Shown here: positions 35,568 through 46,263 of the stretch, piece by piece
How positions within the stretch are numbered: the stretch's first letter is position 1
Layout: each line of letters opens with the position of its first letter
From: Codonopsis lanceolata
Taxonomy: Eukaryota > Streptophyta > Magnoliopsida > Asterales > Campanulaceae
NCBI GenBank assembly: GCA_013146195.2
Contig: CM028380.1
Coordinates: 83,857,142-83,921,141 of the forward strand
Direction of reading: 5' to 3'
Length of the DNA stretch: 64,000 nt
Program-made: the position numbers and the translations under genes
Notes under the pieces: model-generated
Database searches by the model: none
What the model was told of the DNA's origin: nothing
What the model saw: only the letters and a program-made list of their open reading frames with translations

Positions 35568-35645
<78 letters not shown>
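35568..35645. repeat. (AT)n microsatellite, ~78 bp
   Basis: Uninterrupted alternating AT, the longest microsatellite in the window. Confidence 0.97.
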
Positions 35646-35647
<2 letters not shown>

Positions 35648-36659
35648 TTACAGAGGTGGACATTATCGAAACAAAATTTGATTCTTTCAATTTCTTTTTT
35701 AGTGATGAGAGATCTCATTTGACAAATCGAGAGATATAACTTGTGTATAGCTATATTGCTATATTTCTTCTCTCGCACACCGAATATTGCTTGTGTAAAT
35801 TTAACACAATTATTACAAATTATTCAATATAGTACTATTTAAAGAAACTGTAAATGAAATTTATGTTACCGGTAGTAGGAGTACACATTTTTCCAATGTG
35901 TCTTCCTTCGTTGCATCCAAGCTTTCATAAAAACTATAAACTATGTGTTTTGACCAATTGTATTTTGTGACAGTTTCCAAATCTATGGCAAGCGTTGCAT
36001 ATTCCATTGGGATATACATTGTTTGTGTTGTAACAAACAATGTTGCAAGAACAAGGAATGTTGTAAAGCTTGCAACCTAGTTGATATCCACTTGATCTTT
36101 GCTTTGAATCAAATCGTTTATCCTTGCGCATATGAGTGTTGGTTTCAGTCTAAAGTCCTTTGTTTTTGTAGACATCTTCTCTCGGAAGCATTTTTTTGAT
36201 GAAATCAGATCTTTTAAACTTGAAAATAGAAAGGTTTATTTCCTTCACTCTATCTATTATTCCAAATAGTATCTTTGCACCCTTGTGATATATCTATTCT
36301 CTCTGGTCCCCAAATTGGAAGTACCTCTGCCCTTTGACATATTTGCTTACAATCATTTTGAGAAACAAGTTGTCAATGGTGCAGTGTTTTCTGTGTAATT
36401 TGTCTCCAAAAGTGATAATGACATCTATTAAATGCCAAAATAAAGTTATTTCAATGCATCAAATAGATCTGCAATAAACTGCAACTTTTTCAAATGTTGC
36501 TGCAGCACTGTGGTACTACATCTAAATTTTAATCTTTTTGTGCCTGCATAAGAAGAAGAGATAAATAACAATTTCATAGTCTGTTCTACATAAACCCTGC
36601 ATAAGAAGAAGATATATATATATATATAAAGGATAACTGCGATACATAAATCTCTCATA

Positions 36660-37350
36660 TAAATTTTATATTGCGATTCATTTTCAAAAAACAATATAAT
36701 CACGGTGCATTTTCACAATGATCATGATAAACTCATATAACCCATACGTTCATTGGTTAGAAACTTTATTACAAAAACTGTATTATATATGCTAATTTTT
36801 AAATATTTTACTACATTATTTAAGTTTTAAAACAAGAAAAACATGTATTTCATCTATTAACAGAAGAGAAAAATACCAAGCTTAATATTTTTCAACTTTT
36901 TGTTGTGTTTCTCGTGCTTTACCTTTTTCTTTTGTTGGTTATGGTGCTGCTTCTATACTAACAACATTCACGATTTGTTGCATATTTTTCTTTAGTCATC
37001 ATTTTTATATGTGTATTTTGAGGTTGATTTTTTAGAAAGATTCGTTGAAATGGTAGTTTGTTGTAGCGAAAATGAAAAACCGATGAAAAGTGTCTTTTTG
37101 GATTCTGTAATGAAAAGTATCTTTTTGGAAAGAAAATGAATTTATACATTCGGAAAGAATAGTATACAATATATTTTTAAATCTTTGAACCGCGGTGCAA
37201 CAATTTTTTATGAATTTTTTATTTCCACTATTATAAACTTTGAAACGCACTGAATATATTGTTCAACGGCGGTGCAACTATTTTATTTAAATTTTTATTT
37301 CTTTTTATTATAAAAGTTTGTACCGCGATGAATATATTTTGGTGAACCGC
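36660..37350. repeat. dispersed CGCGGTGCA-type motif cluster, right
   Basis: Variants seen include ATTGCGATTCATTTT, ATCACGGTGCATTTT, AACCGCGGTGCAACA, AACGGCGGTGCAACT, TACCGCGATGAATAT and AACCGCAGTACACCA. These match the subterminal motif of the MULE family near 19.2-19.5, 20.95 and 28.5-28.8 kb. This marks the right subterminal zone of MULE-A. Confidence 0.7.
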
Positions 37351-37529
37351 AGTACACCATTATTTAATAGAATTAAAAAAAAATGAGCACACGCACTATA
37401 TAAAACAATTATTTAATATTTATGTAATATTTTTCACTTCAATTGCTAATAGGCAACAAAACTTAACCATTTTACTATCCAGAAGAACAAAATTTTTGTC
37501 ATCGTCAAACCCTAACGTGATACAAGACA

Positions 37530-38465
37530 TAGCGAAAAACATGAAAAGACATAATACCAGATGTACTAAATCAAAATGAGTAGTTGAAAATAAAGACGAA
37601 AAGTTTCAGGTACGTTTTTCATCTTCAGATACATTTTGTGAGGTGCCTTTTGTTTTGCTAATGATATCTGATTCAACTTGAATAGTTTTGTGAAATGTTA
37701 ACAAATTCCATGTAAGAGCTTTTAAATAATCTATACAATTTTCTGATTCAAAGTAGATGCTTCACAATGCATATTATATGTTTGATGAAATGCTTGAGAA
37801 AAAAATTATTGATTTTAAGTTGTATATGTAAACCATGTTTCAATTATAAATTGTCAATACCTATTTACTAGTTATACAGCTGAAAAGACATACCAAAAAT
37901 GGTCTATAGATCGATGCAGTATAAAAATAGTCATTGAACAAATTAGGAGCTTACAATTCACTAAAGAACATCTGACAGTGCTGAAGAAAACATCATTCTG
38001 GAACATAATTGATTAAATCCGTAACCATGGAAATATAAATAAGCTAGCAAAGAAGAATGATAAAGTAATAAAAAGTATTGTGAGTTGTTACTTGAAAAGG
38101 AAAAAGTGTTTCAAATTTGGTTAGGTAGAGCTGAAGATAACACCAACAGATGCGAATGAAATATTTGGAGTTAATGTTGGACATAAGGAAATTGATATTT
38201 CTTTTACCAAATTTAAACGAACAGACTTTGTAGAAAGATGCTTCCCTGAGGGGTTGTTAAAAGCTTGACATAGCATAAGATTGAGGCCAAAACTCATATT
38301 TGATCGGATGAAGGAAATGATAGACAGTACACAACAGGAAGACATCAACTACATTGCTTGTCTTAGCAACAACTCGTTTTCATTACGAGGAAAGTTCGAA
38401 ACAAGGTTCTCACAGTTGTATTTGAAGAGAAAGTGAAGGAAGAAAGGAAAAAAAAACAAGTAAAT
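37530..38465 (+). pseudogene. second ULP-type N-terminal fragment, opposite strand
   Basis: The first exon-like piece starts MKRHNTRCTKSK and ends at a donor-like AGTTTCAG|GTACG (about 37,610). After an intron-like gap, an acceptor near 37,880 leads to KWSIDRCSIKIVIEQIRSLQ, then CYLKRKKCFKFG, ELKITPTDANEIFGVNVGHK, TKFKRTDFVERCFPEG and RLRPKLIFDRMKEM-QQEDINYIACL. The latter blocks align by eye with the minus-strand N-terminal exon at 35,870-36,440 (FRLKPTLICARINDLIQSKD-QVDIN). Several stops are present. The layout fits the N-terminal domain of transposon-borne ULP proteins, in which a short Cys/Ser motif is followed by a 'LTP-x-D-V-x-x-ILG-x-x-G' block. Cut at 38,470 by the outer Tat-like LTR. 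Confidence 0.55.
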
Positions 38466-38470
38466 GAAGG

Positions 38471-38900
38471 TGTAGACACCTCAATTTCGTAACCTACGAT
38501 ATAATGTCCTATAATAATTATAACATATAATTTATAACTTTATTGGACTTACAAATGTTGCTTTCCGTTAGTGTGACAGGTAACTGGACTTAACGGGAGT
38601 TAAATGATACACATAAACATGACATATGGTTTAAACTGAAACATTACATTTGGCCGTAAAAAATAAGGATGGAGCCGCTCCCCATGCATGGGAGTCGCTC
38701 CATCCCCTTCTCTTCTTCACGCATGCTGAAATGTTGTCGTTTCCTCCAGCCGCCTCGTGTGTCTTGCGCTGTCTTGCTCCCAGGCTTCCACATAGCATGT
38801 CATGCACTGATTGAGATCAAATGCTGTCGTTTAATTGACCATTCTTCTCCTGTAAATAAAGGCTTCAGGCTCTCATTCTCAACACCCACCACATACCCAC
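38471..38900 (+). mobile_element. outer Tat-like LTR, left part
   Basis: It starts TGTAGACACCTCAATTTCG, closely matching the start of the complete Tat LTR at 39,529 (TGTAGACACCCCAATTTCG). The sequence then diverges, keeping a promoter-proximal 'CTGTAAATAAAGGCTTCAGG.CTCA.TCTCAACAC' block. It is interrupted at 38,900 by the TRIM-like element and resumes at 58,529. Confidence 0.75.
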
Positions 38901-39528
38901 TGTAACGCCCTGAGCCCGAAAGCCCGGTCCGTTACGTGTAGCCTACACACTGGCACACGAAGCATGCAGCATGTAACACCCCAAAAAACCAACTCGAGGC
39001 ACGAACCAACGCACAACAAACTTAGTCCAAAATAACTCAAATTAAAGCACGTAGCTCGCAGCGAAATAAACAAATAAATAGTATTAATCTCATAAATATC
39101 AATGTTTATACAAACATACTTTGATTACAATTTTAATGGAGCCCAAAAATAATACATAGATGTTTACATCAAAACTGAGCTCTCCGATAAACCCCGAGCA
39201 CACAGCTGCTATCTGAACCTCGATCCAATCTCAACTGCACAACCAAAAACTGTAGGGGGTGAGCTTGTGAGCCCAACAGGAAAGAGGGTACACAACACCA
39301 CAGAATAGAACAATACATATGATTCAAATACCAAAATTCATGAATATAAAAATATGGACCAAAGATTATTAAGTCAAAGAACGATACCGAGTGTTACCAA
39401 ATAACAACTGATCACAAGTGACAATTCAGTATACTAATTAGTTTATGCCAGGGTGAGATTATTCATAACAAACACGGGCACTCAACAAGTTGAGTCCCAA
39501 TAAGAGTATCCTGATAGATTATTCATGG

Positions 39529-41226
39529 TGTAGACACCCCAATTTCGTACCCCTGGTATGTAACTCTGGCATGTGATATCAAGACCTGCTAAAACTTAAC
39601 AAATGTCAAGTTACAGGATTTAAAAATGCAAAAGGCAAAGCAGGATGCGCAAAACAGTAAAATACAAGGGCTAAAAGTGCAAAAATGGAAGCTGAAATAG
39701 TGCTCTGGCACCGCCAATATGGTCCCTTGGCGCGGCGCCCACATACCCTTATGGCCGCGCCCAAGGTGCTACAGTGCACTCCCCAGTTAACGCATTGCAC
39801 AATTTTTAAAGCGCGGTGTACGAGCAAATGGAGCACGCTGAGAGGAATTTTAATTCCTGATGAGGCCCTCTCTCAGCCTATAAATAGAAGCCTTCGGGGC
39901 TCACTTTCGGACACAGAGTGAAACACAGTGAAATACGCAGAAAAACTCTCTGCGTTGTTGTTACGCTGAGAGATTAGTGAGTGAAGTTAGATAGTGAGCG
40001 ACCCTTCTATAAAGCCTCAAAGCCCTGCCAAAACTCCTCCAAACATAAATCCAACCGGTCAAAGTGATCCTTAGCCCCCCCAGCTAGGTATCCACCCTAT
40101 TTCCCCGGTCCAAAAGCCTCGGAAAGAGCAGTTGCTCTACCCGAGTAAAAAAGCCAAAACCACCAAAAACAAGCTGTTACTCTGCCCAAACCACAGCAGC
40201 AACATCATAAAAAAGACTCCCTCTCTCGAGAAGGACAGAGCGAGCACACCACGCTCTAAAAGGTAAAGCCTTTAAGAGCATTTATTTATAAAAAATTATT
40301 TTCGAATCCGACCTAATATAAAAATATAAGCCATTGTGCTGCCCGGATTTAGTTAGGAAATACTATTTAAAAGAGCCGTTATTATGACCAAATATTTTTA
40401 AATGTATTTGTAATTATTGTAAGGAGACGACTGCAAGTCCGTAAATAATGTAGCCATGGATGTATTTGCTTTTATTTCCTGTCTTTTAATGCTTTATTTA
40501 TTTGCTAGATAAATATAACAAAAAGCATACTTTAGCCAAAAACCGCGTTTGAGACCGAAAGGGCGAGTTGGGTGCCTAGCACATTCCCAACTCGTAACTT
40601 AGCCTCCGAACCCGTTTTTGCAATCTCTGGTTTTTCTTTTTTGGTTTTTCTTTATTTCTTCCTCAAAATAAAGATGACGACTCTATAAAAACATTTTGGA
40701 TCCAGTGGGGCATCACAACACTCCTTTCTTGCACTTTTCCGTTTTTCCCTAAAAAATGGAGAATTAGAATGAAAGGGTGATGTATTCCTATATCCTGGTA
40801 TCCCCTAAAAAAGAGATAACTTGATATAGAAAAGCCAAAGCACTCATAGTGATCCGAAATAGGCCATAAGGCAATTTTCATAAAATCCATAGTGGGGCCT
40901 CGCAACATTCTTTCTTGCACTTTCCATTTTCCCCTAAACAATGGAAGATATGAATGAAAGAGTGATGTATTCTTGCATCCTGGTATCCCCTAAAAAAGGG
41001 ATAACTTGATACAGAAAACCCAAAGCTCCCATATGGGCCAAAAATTCACTGAAGTTACCGAGGCGTATTCAACGCGCTATTTTGACAGCACCCTTTCCGC
41101 ATTTTTAATTTTGTCTTCCCCTAAACAAGGGAGGGTGGAATGGAAAGCGTGGTGTCCCGCTTTCGCACCTACGCGCACCCCTTTCCAAGGGCGCGCGGGG
41201 CTTGGGCGCACTCCGGGGAACCCACA
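39529..41226 (+). repeat. Tat 5' LTR
   Basis: 1,698 bp, TGTAGACACC...AACCCACA. It carries a TATA box at 39,879 and two ~190-bp direct repeats in its distal half (starting at about 40,704 and 40,891, AGTGGGGC.TC.CAACA). It also carries a degenerate copy of its own primer site (GATGACGACTCTATAAA at ~40,674). A short inverted pair CTGAGAGGAATTT / CCTCTCTCAG precedes the TATA box. Confidence 0.95.
39879..39887 (+). promoter_or_regulatory. TATA box of Tat 5' LTR
   Basis: TATAAATAG in the context CTCAGCCTATAAATAGAAGCC. The corresponding sequence in the 3' LTR is at 55,842-55,850. Transcription would be expected to start about 30 bp downstream, near the GGGGCTCACTTTCGG segment. Confidence 0.7.
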
Positions 41227-41227
41227 G

Positions 41228-41246
41228 TGGCGACTCTGCTAGGGAG
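41228..41246 (+). other. primer binding site of Tat element
   Basis: TGGCGACTCTGCTAGGGAG directly follows the LTR end. TGGCGACTCT is consistent with an Arg-tRNA 3' end, as reported for Ogre/Tat-type elements; the tRNA identity is from memory. Confidence 0.75.
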
Positions 41247-42593
41247 ATCGTTTTTATTTTAAATAAAAATGGAGGGCTAGACTCATAAAAATAAAAAACT
41301 TTTTTTTTCTTTGTTTCTGGCTAAAGCATGCTTGTTATATTTATTTAAGCATTTGAATATTTGCGTTCCTATACATTCGTGCCTATATTTGTGGATATGA
41401 TCCTCCATCTTACAACAGTTTCGTTCCAGTAACTGTTACAGGTATGTTTAAAAATATGTATTTTTCAAAAAATATATATATATCAATTTTAAAAAAAATA
41501 TAAATATATATAATATATGCAATAAATTTCCGTGCAGCACAAGAAAAGGGCCGGGGCTTTATTTTTATTATTGTCTTCTTTTCGGCTCTATATTATTATT
41601 CTGTTTTGTTTATTTTATTACGCAAAATTTGTACATTTATTATTTCATGCTGTCATTTTATTTTGGGGATTAGGACCAATTTGTAATTAATAGGAATAGA
41701 TAGATTCCCCGCTTTTCTTTCTATTTCTTGATGTGATTGCTTGTCTGCTTGCGCTCAAACTAAAAAAACCGAGAAAATCCAAAAATAACAGCAAGACATG
41801 CCATATCTGTTTTATTTTCTTTTTTATATCTAAAAAAAGATTTTATTGCTTTTTAGATGCCGCACACACGCGCACGCATGTAAATATATTCCGAATTACT
41901 ACCATACACCATGGCCAGCCTACCCTTTGCATAAGCCATCGTTAGATTGCATATAGATTTTCATGACACTTCAAAGACCGATCGGTTTTTGCATCTTTGA
42001 ATCATTGATCGGCCCCGTTAAAAAAAATGGAATAACAAAAAAATGATGAAAAAAATAAATGATGATAATGCGCAAGTCAAAAAAAAGTGATATAAGAAAA
42101 AAAATGCGCAAGAAAAAATAAATAAATAAATAAATACACAGGGGCTGATTGATTATTCTCTGATGCTCGACCTAGATCATTTTGAATGGTGGATCCCAGA
42201 AAGAGTATAGACCCTTCGCCTGGGATCAGTTCGATCTTGGGGGTCGAAAGACAGGTGGAATACGTTGGTCCTATACTCTGGAGAAGGAATCTACTGTTCT
42301 AGGAAAGTCCTGAGACTGTCAAAATAAAACGGGTGCTTATCCGGTCAATTGTAGGGAAAATAAATAATAAAAAAATACTAATAAAGGCATGCTGTACTCC
42401 AAGCCCAGAAAGCCTTCAACCAGCCTTCTGATACCTCCAAACCCATTTTCCTCAGAAACCTGGCCTGAATTTGGAAAGGCAGAGATAGTACTGGCCGGTT
42501 GATACGGGATACGGTGCAAAAAGCATATCAGAGAGTGTCAGAAACAGATCAGATAAGGGCAGAATTAGTTCATAGGATATAGATCAGAGCAGC
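41247..42593 (+). other. 5' untranslated leader of Tat element
   Basis: Long non-coding leader between primer site and gag, rich in A-tracts. No upstream ORF of the Ogre ORF1 type was recognised. A GA-rich segment around 42,170-42,320 has no coding signature. Confidence 0.5.
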
Positions 42594-44700
42594 ATGGCAG
42601 CAGAAAGTGAGCAGTCCGCTATGGGTATAGATACTGAGGGGCTCAGTGCAGCTCAGGCTCAGCCAATGCGGCGGTGGCTAGACCAAAATTTGGGTGCAGC
42701 GATCGTATAATGAACCAGATGGCTAATCTGGTGCAAAATTTAAAATCCAGTGGTGAGGTAATCTCTTCCCCTGCAGTCCCCCAAGAAGCATCAACCTCCC
42801 ATGTTCCTCCAAACCCAAACTCTCAGCCAAACACCAACCCACCAAATACTGCTACTACCCCGAATCCAAATCCTCCATCAAGTCACTGCTACCCAAATAT
42901 CAACCCTTACCCATCCTACCCTCCATATCCTTTCCCAAGCACCAATATCCCCCAAAACCCAAATGATCTCCCTTTTCCCATAACCAACCCACTCCAAAAT
43001 AGCCCACATATGGACCCACAAAGCTATAACCCGCCAGGCCAAGTTACCACCTATTTACCTTTTAATGATCCTAGCCGCCAAACTGAAACCGCTAATAATC
43101 CGCCAGCCCAAAATCCTTATCCAGCCCAAAATCCTTATCCAACCCAAAATCCTTATCCAGCCCAAAATCTCTACCCTGCCCAAAATCCTTATCCTGCCCA
43201 AAATCCCTATCTTACCCAAAGTCCTTATCCTGCCCAAAATCCTTACCGAATCCGAGAAATTAACTTGACCTTCCCTAATCACGCGGCATATACCAAAAAC
43301 CAACTCCCCCGCCCACCAAAATGGAGGTTGACATGGAAAACATGAAAAACATGATGCTCAAACTTCTAAACAAATGAGAATTTTCTACGGGGGCATTGGC
43401 ATTGCAACCTTCAGCAATACTACCTTCAAAATTCAAAATGCCCGACATAGAAAAATTTAATGGGACTGGACGCCCTATATCCCACTTAAAATCTTATTCC
43501 ACCGGCATGCAGTCAAGGGGAGCTAGCTTCGAAGCTATAGCTTCCAATTTTCATCTCACCCTAGTAGGGGTAGCCAAGCAATGGCTAATGTTGTTCGATA
43601 GTAGCACCATGAGTACTTGGGACCAGATAGCTGAAGGGTTCCTAGAAAGGTACAAAGACAACACCAGCCCTGAAAATAAAAGAGACCTTGAGTCGTGCAC
43701 CCAAAGGGAAAAAGAAACCTGTGCTGAATTTGCAGTCAGGTGGAAAAGAAAATTGGCCTAGACATTCGACATACCTGATTCGGCTGAGTCCTCCAGTATG
43801 TTTATTAAAAACCTCCAACCCATATACCTGAAACATATGCGGTATCTCCCCTATAGCAATTTTAAAGAAATAGTGGAGATAGGAGCCCGTATTGATGAAG
43901 ATATACAGACCGGACAATTAAAGGTCAATACGCCTCCGAGCTCTTTCCGTTACTCTAAAGGGAAGGCAGCCACACCAGCACCAGTTGTCAATATGGTAGG
44001 AAATGCATCAGCCACTTTTCCTACCCAAAACTATAGCACTGTTCCATGGTCCTACGGATCAGACATGTCTGTCAGCACAGTCGGAGGGAATAATGGCCCG
44101 AACAGAAATTTCAGAAACCAGAACAGAGGGAACCGGTATTATGATGAACTGCAAGCTCCCCAGTCTGTGATACTGCAAGGGCTAATGGCACAGGGAGTGC
44201 TAAAGCCTTTGGAAGGCTATAAGCCACCAAACCCCCTGCCCAGGACTTGGAATCATGCCTAATACTGTGAATACCATCACTGTAGTGATCACCTCACCGA
44301 TAAATGCTATATACTCAAAGATGCTATCCAGGACCTCATAGATGATAAGGTTATTGAAAAGCCTCCTCCCAGACCAAATATAGTCAATAACCCTCTACCT
44401 CAAATCAATATGATTGAGGTTGATGAAAAAACTTGTGTACCCAAGTTCGAAATAAATGAACATCCATTACCATATATCCTTGTTCCTTTCTCTCCATCTT
44501 TATCCATAAAAGAGCCTAGCTGCAATATGCTCTCTTGGGACACGATTCTGGGTAGCCAAAATACTTGCAATATTGAAAAAGCCACTTGGGTCGGTGGGGA
44601 TGTTAGCCACCTTGCCCGATCCGACCGAGCCTACCAACCAAACCTGGAAAGAGGTGACCACTCTGGCAAAAACCCAAGAAACAGATATTGGGGCTAAGAC
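42594..44700 (+). pseudogene. Tat gag, frameshifted
   Basis: It starts with MAAESEQSAMGIDTEGLSAA at 42,594 and shifts frame near 42,690. A Pro/Asn-rich region follows, with about nine copies of the hexapeptide NPYPAQ (43,100-43,245). Next is a gag core (KFKMPDIEKFNGTGRPISHL, then VAKQWLMLFDSSTMSTWDQI, then FLERYKDN) broken by a TAG at ~43,759. It resumes as SSMFIKNLQPIYLKHMRYLP. A zinc-knuckle-like segment YCEYHHCSDHLTDKC lies near 44,265, after a TAA-type break. The protein would form the particle that packages the RNA; this copy cannot make a full-length product. Confidence 0.85.
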
Positions 44701-44886
44701 GGTGGAAGATACCTTATTAGCTCAGATGAAGAAAACTTAGGCTAACATATCCATCTGGGGCTTGCTTTGTGCTTCTAAAACCCACCGTGATACGCTGGCC
44801 AAATCCTTAAGCCAGACAGTCATTCCTATTGAAACCTCCCCCAATGAACTCACTCAAATGATCGCAAAAACATTCACTTTGGGAAT

Positions 44887-45507
44887 GTGATAATGTTTAC
44901 TGATCTAGATCTGCCAAGGGAAGGAATCAACCACATTGATGCTCTCCATATCACTGTGGGAATAATGGAAAAACGGGTTCCTCGAGTTCTGATAGACAAT
45001 GGGTCTTCTCTAAATGTATGTCCCACCAGCACGTTGACCAAACTGGGAACAAAAATATCAGAACTGGCACCTTCATCGCAAATAGTAAGGGCATACGACA
45101 ACACTAGTCGGTGTGTCCTAGGGGTGGTCACTTTAATATTGATTATTGGGCCATTAACCATGCCGGTAGAATTCCAAGTCCTGGACATACCAGCCACTTT
45201 TAGCTTGTTATTGGGACGCCCTTGGATCCATGGGGTAAAAGGGGTAGCCTCTTCACTGCACCAACATGTCAAATTCATCCACGATGGCCACATAGTGATT
45301 ATTTTGGCTGATAAGATCGTGGAAAATAAGGAAAACGAGGACATCCTGATCCTCGAGATAGAGCATGAGGACACATGCATATTTCTCAGTGGCTTTGAGG
45401 TTATCCCCCAGGCTGTGGTCAACGCCATTGAATATGGGCGAGAAACCGACATCACCATGAAGAAAACCACATCCCTAGGAAACATGGTTCCTTTAAACAT
45501 GTTTTGA
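44887..45507 (+). pseudogene. Tat aspartic protease domain
   Basis: The open frame covers the retropepsin-like domain. It has MIMFTDLDLPREG, then HITVGIMEKRVPRVLIDNGS followed by SLNVCP, then PVEFQVLDIPATFSLLLGRP. The active-site triad is D-N-G rather than D-S/T-G, and DNGS is usual for the Tat clade. It is intact for 206 residues but separated by stops from both gag and the G-patch segment, so it is a piece of a broken polyprotein. Confidence 0.85.
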
Positions 45508-45510
45508 AAA

Positions 45511-45732
45511 ATGAATTATATGCCTAGTCTGGGTCTCGGTAGAAATCAACAGGGGCTTGTTAATTTAGTCCAAGATGAACTTAAAGAATGTATCCCTCCT
45601 TTTGGTCTAGGATACGAACCAACCCAAGCCGAAGTAGCCGCAGTCATGAAACAAAAACGTGAGAAAGCCAAGGCAGGGAGAGAAAAGCGTCCTTACAATT
45701 ATCCCCCTCTCCAACCATATAAAAGACCTTAA
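45511..45732 (+). pseudogene. Tat G-patch domain segment
   Basis: A short frame with YMPSLGLGRNQQGL and, about 25 residues later, PPFGLGYEPT, typical of the glycine-rich G-patch found between protease and RT in Tat/Ogre-type elements. One stop (45,505-45,507) separates it from the protease. Confidence 0.8.
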
Positions 45733-46263
45733 ATGGTTATTTCGTAAGGAAAGGGGAAACAGAAGCCTATCTCATGTTTCCTGAGCCCTGGCTAGACCAG
45801 AATGGGAAAAAGATGCCCTGGTTGAGAAATCTTTGAAGATGTCAGTACCCTCACTGATAAAATGGAACAGGTTACCCTGGAGCCCCGTAGCACTGCACAT
45901 AAGACTGTCACTATTGTAAATACTTGGTCTATAGACCAAGATGATTATGCTTTGGCCCTATTAGATGACGACGGTCTAGGAGACAGCTTCCTGGGTATGA
46001 TGACGGGGGCACTAATCATGAAAAGCTCCCTGCTGAGTTTGAGTTTATTACTGATAAGCCTCTGCAGAACTGGTATATTACGACCGGCCCGCTTTTGACG
46101 CCCGCAGATTTGGTGGACCGCTTCAGATATACTATTCCCTTTCCTTCCCCTAGCTTTACGGATTGGTCATCTACCGATCCGCTCCCTAAAATTGAGGATC
46201 TCAAACCCCAGGTCCTCAATAATGTAAATAACCCTGTACAGTTTGCTATTAATGATAATCTAA

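Larger units (their letters stand above)
34080..35860. other. intron-like AT-rich DNA of the ULP-type gene
   Basis: This stretch lies between the coiled-coil exon and the N-terminal exon. It is AT-rich and has no coding signature. A (TTTGTA/CCATTTGTTTTGGATGTACTTGAAC) segment near 34,785 and 34,915 is repeated imperfectly. Confidence 0.4.
31850..36440 (-). pseudogene. Ulp1/C48 SUMO-protease-like gene of MULE-A, multi-exon, decayed
   Basis: Exons were read from splice signals and motifs. The last exon 31,850-32,146 holds the catalytic Cys in QQASGTNNCGVIIVC. Exon 32,229-~32,465 holds HWTILVFYESEMKWVLYNS, where the His is present but the usual Asp (YDS) is Asn. Exons 32,568-32,657 (VWSMIVEEVLEKTKSEKYGF) and 32,754-32,844 (VYVGGEIKPNILIKYIMCLL) precede it. 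A long exon, 32,937 to ~34,070, encodes a Glu/Lys/Ser-rich coiled-coil linker with at least two stops. Further 5', 35,870-36,440 encodes an N-terminal segment (LETVTKYNWSKHIVYSFYES) like the DUF1985-type N-terminus of transposon ULPs. In active family members the protein would cleave SUMO-type isopeptide bonds. A stop between the TPGQGDVNT and HWTI segments, other stops and the Asp-to-Asn change make activity unlikely. Confidence 0.75.
20637..37400. mobile_element. MULE-A: large Mutator-like element with transposase and Ulp1-like gene
   Basis: The left terminal repeat starts near 20,637 (GAAAAAATTACGGATCGGTCC) and matches the MULE-B ends. Subterminal CGCGGTGCA motifs follow. Plus-strand transposase remains are at 21,061-23,223 and 28,215-28,430. 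A minus-strand Ulp1/C48 peptidase-like gene follows at 31,850-36,440, and CGCGGTGCA motifs recur at 36,660-37,350. Convergent transposase and ULP genes in one element match the published KAONASHI type of MULE. I could not find a matching right terminal repeat, so the right edge is approximate and may be deleted. Later insertions (Copia at 23,224-28,209, hAT-like at 28,874-31,739) account for roughly half of the length. Confidence 0.65.

Noticed and set aside
35506..35778. 90-residue minus-strand ORF with a long YIYIYI run
   Set aside because: It is a translation of the (AT)n microsatellite; no protein-like composition on either side.
43055..43303. Ile/Gly/Arg repeat ORF opposite gag
   Set aside because: Antisense of the 18-bp gag repeat.
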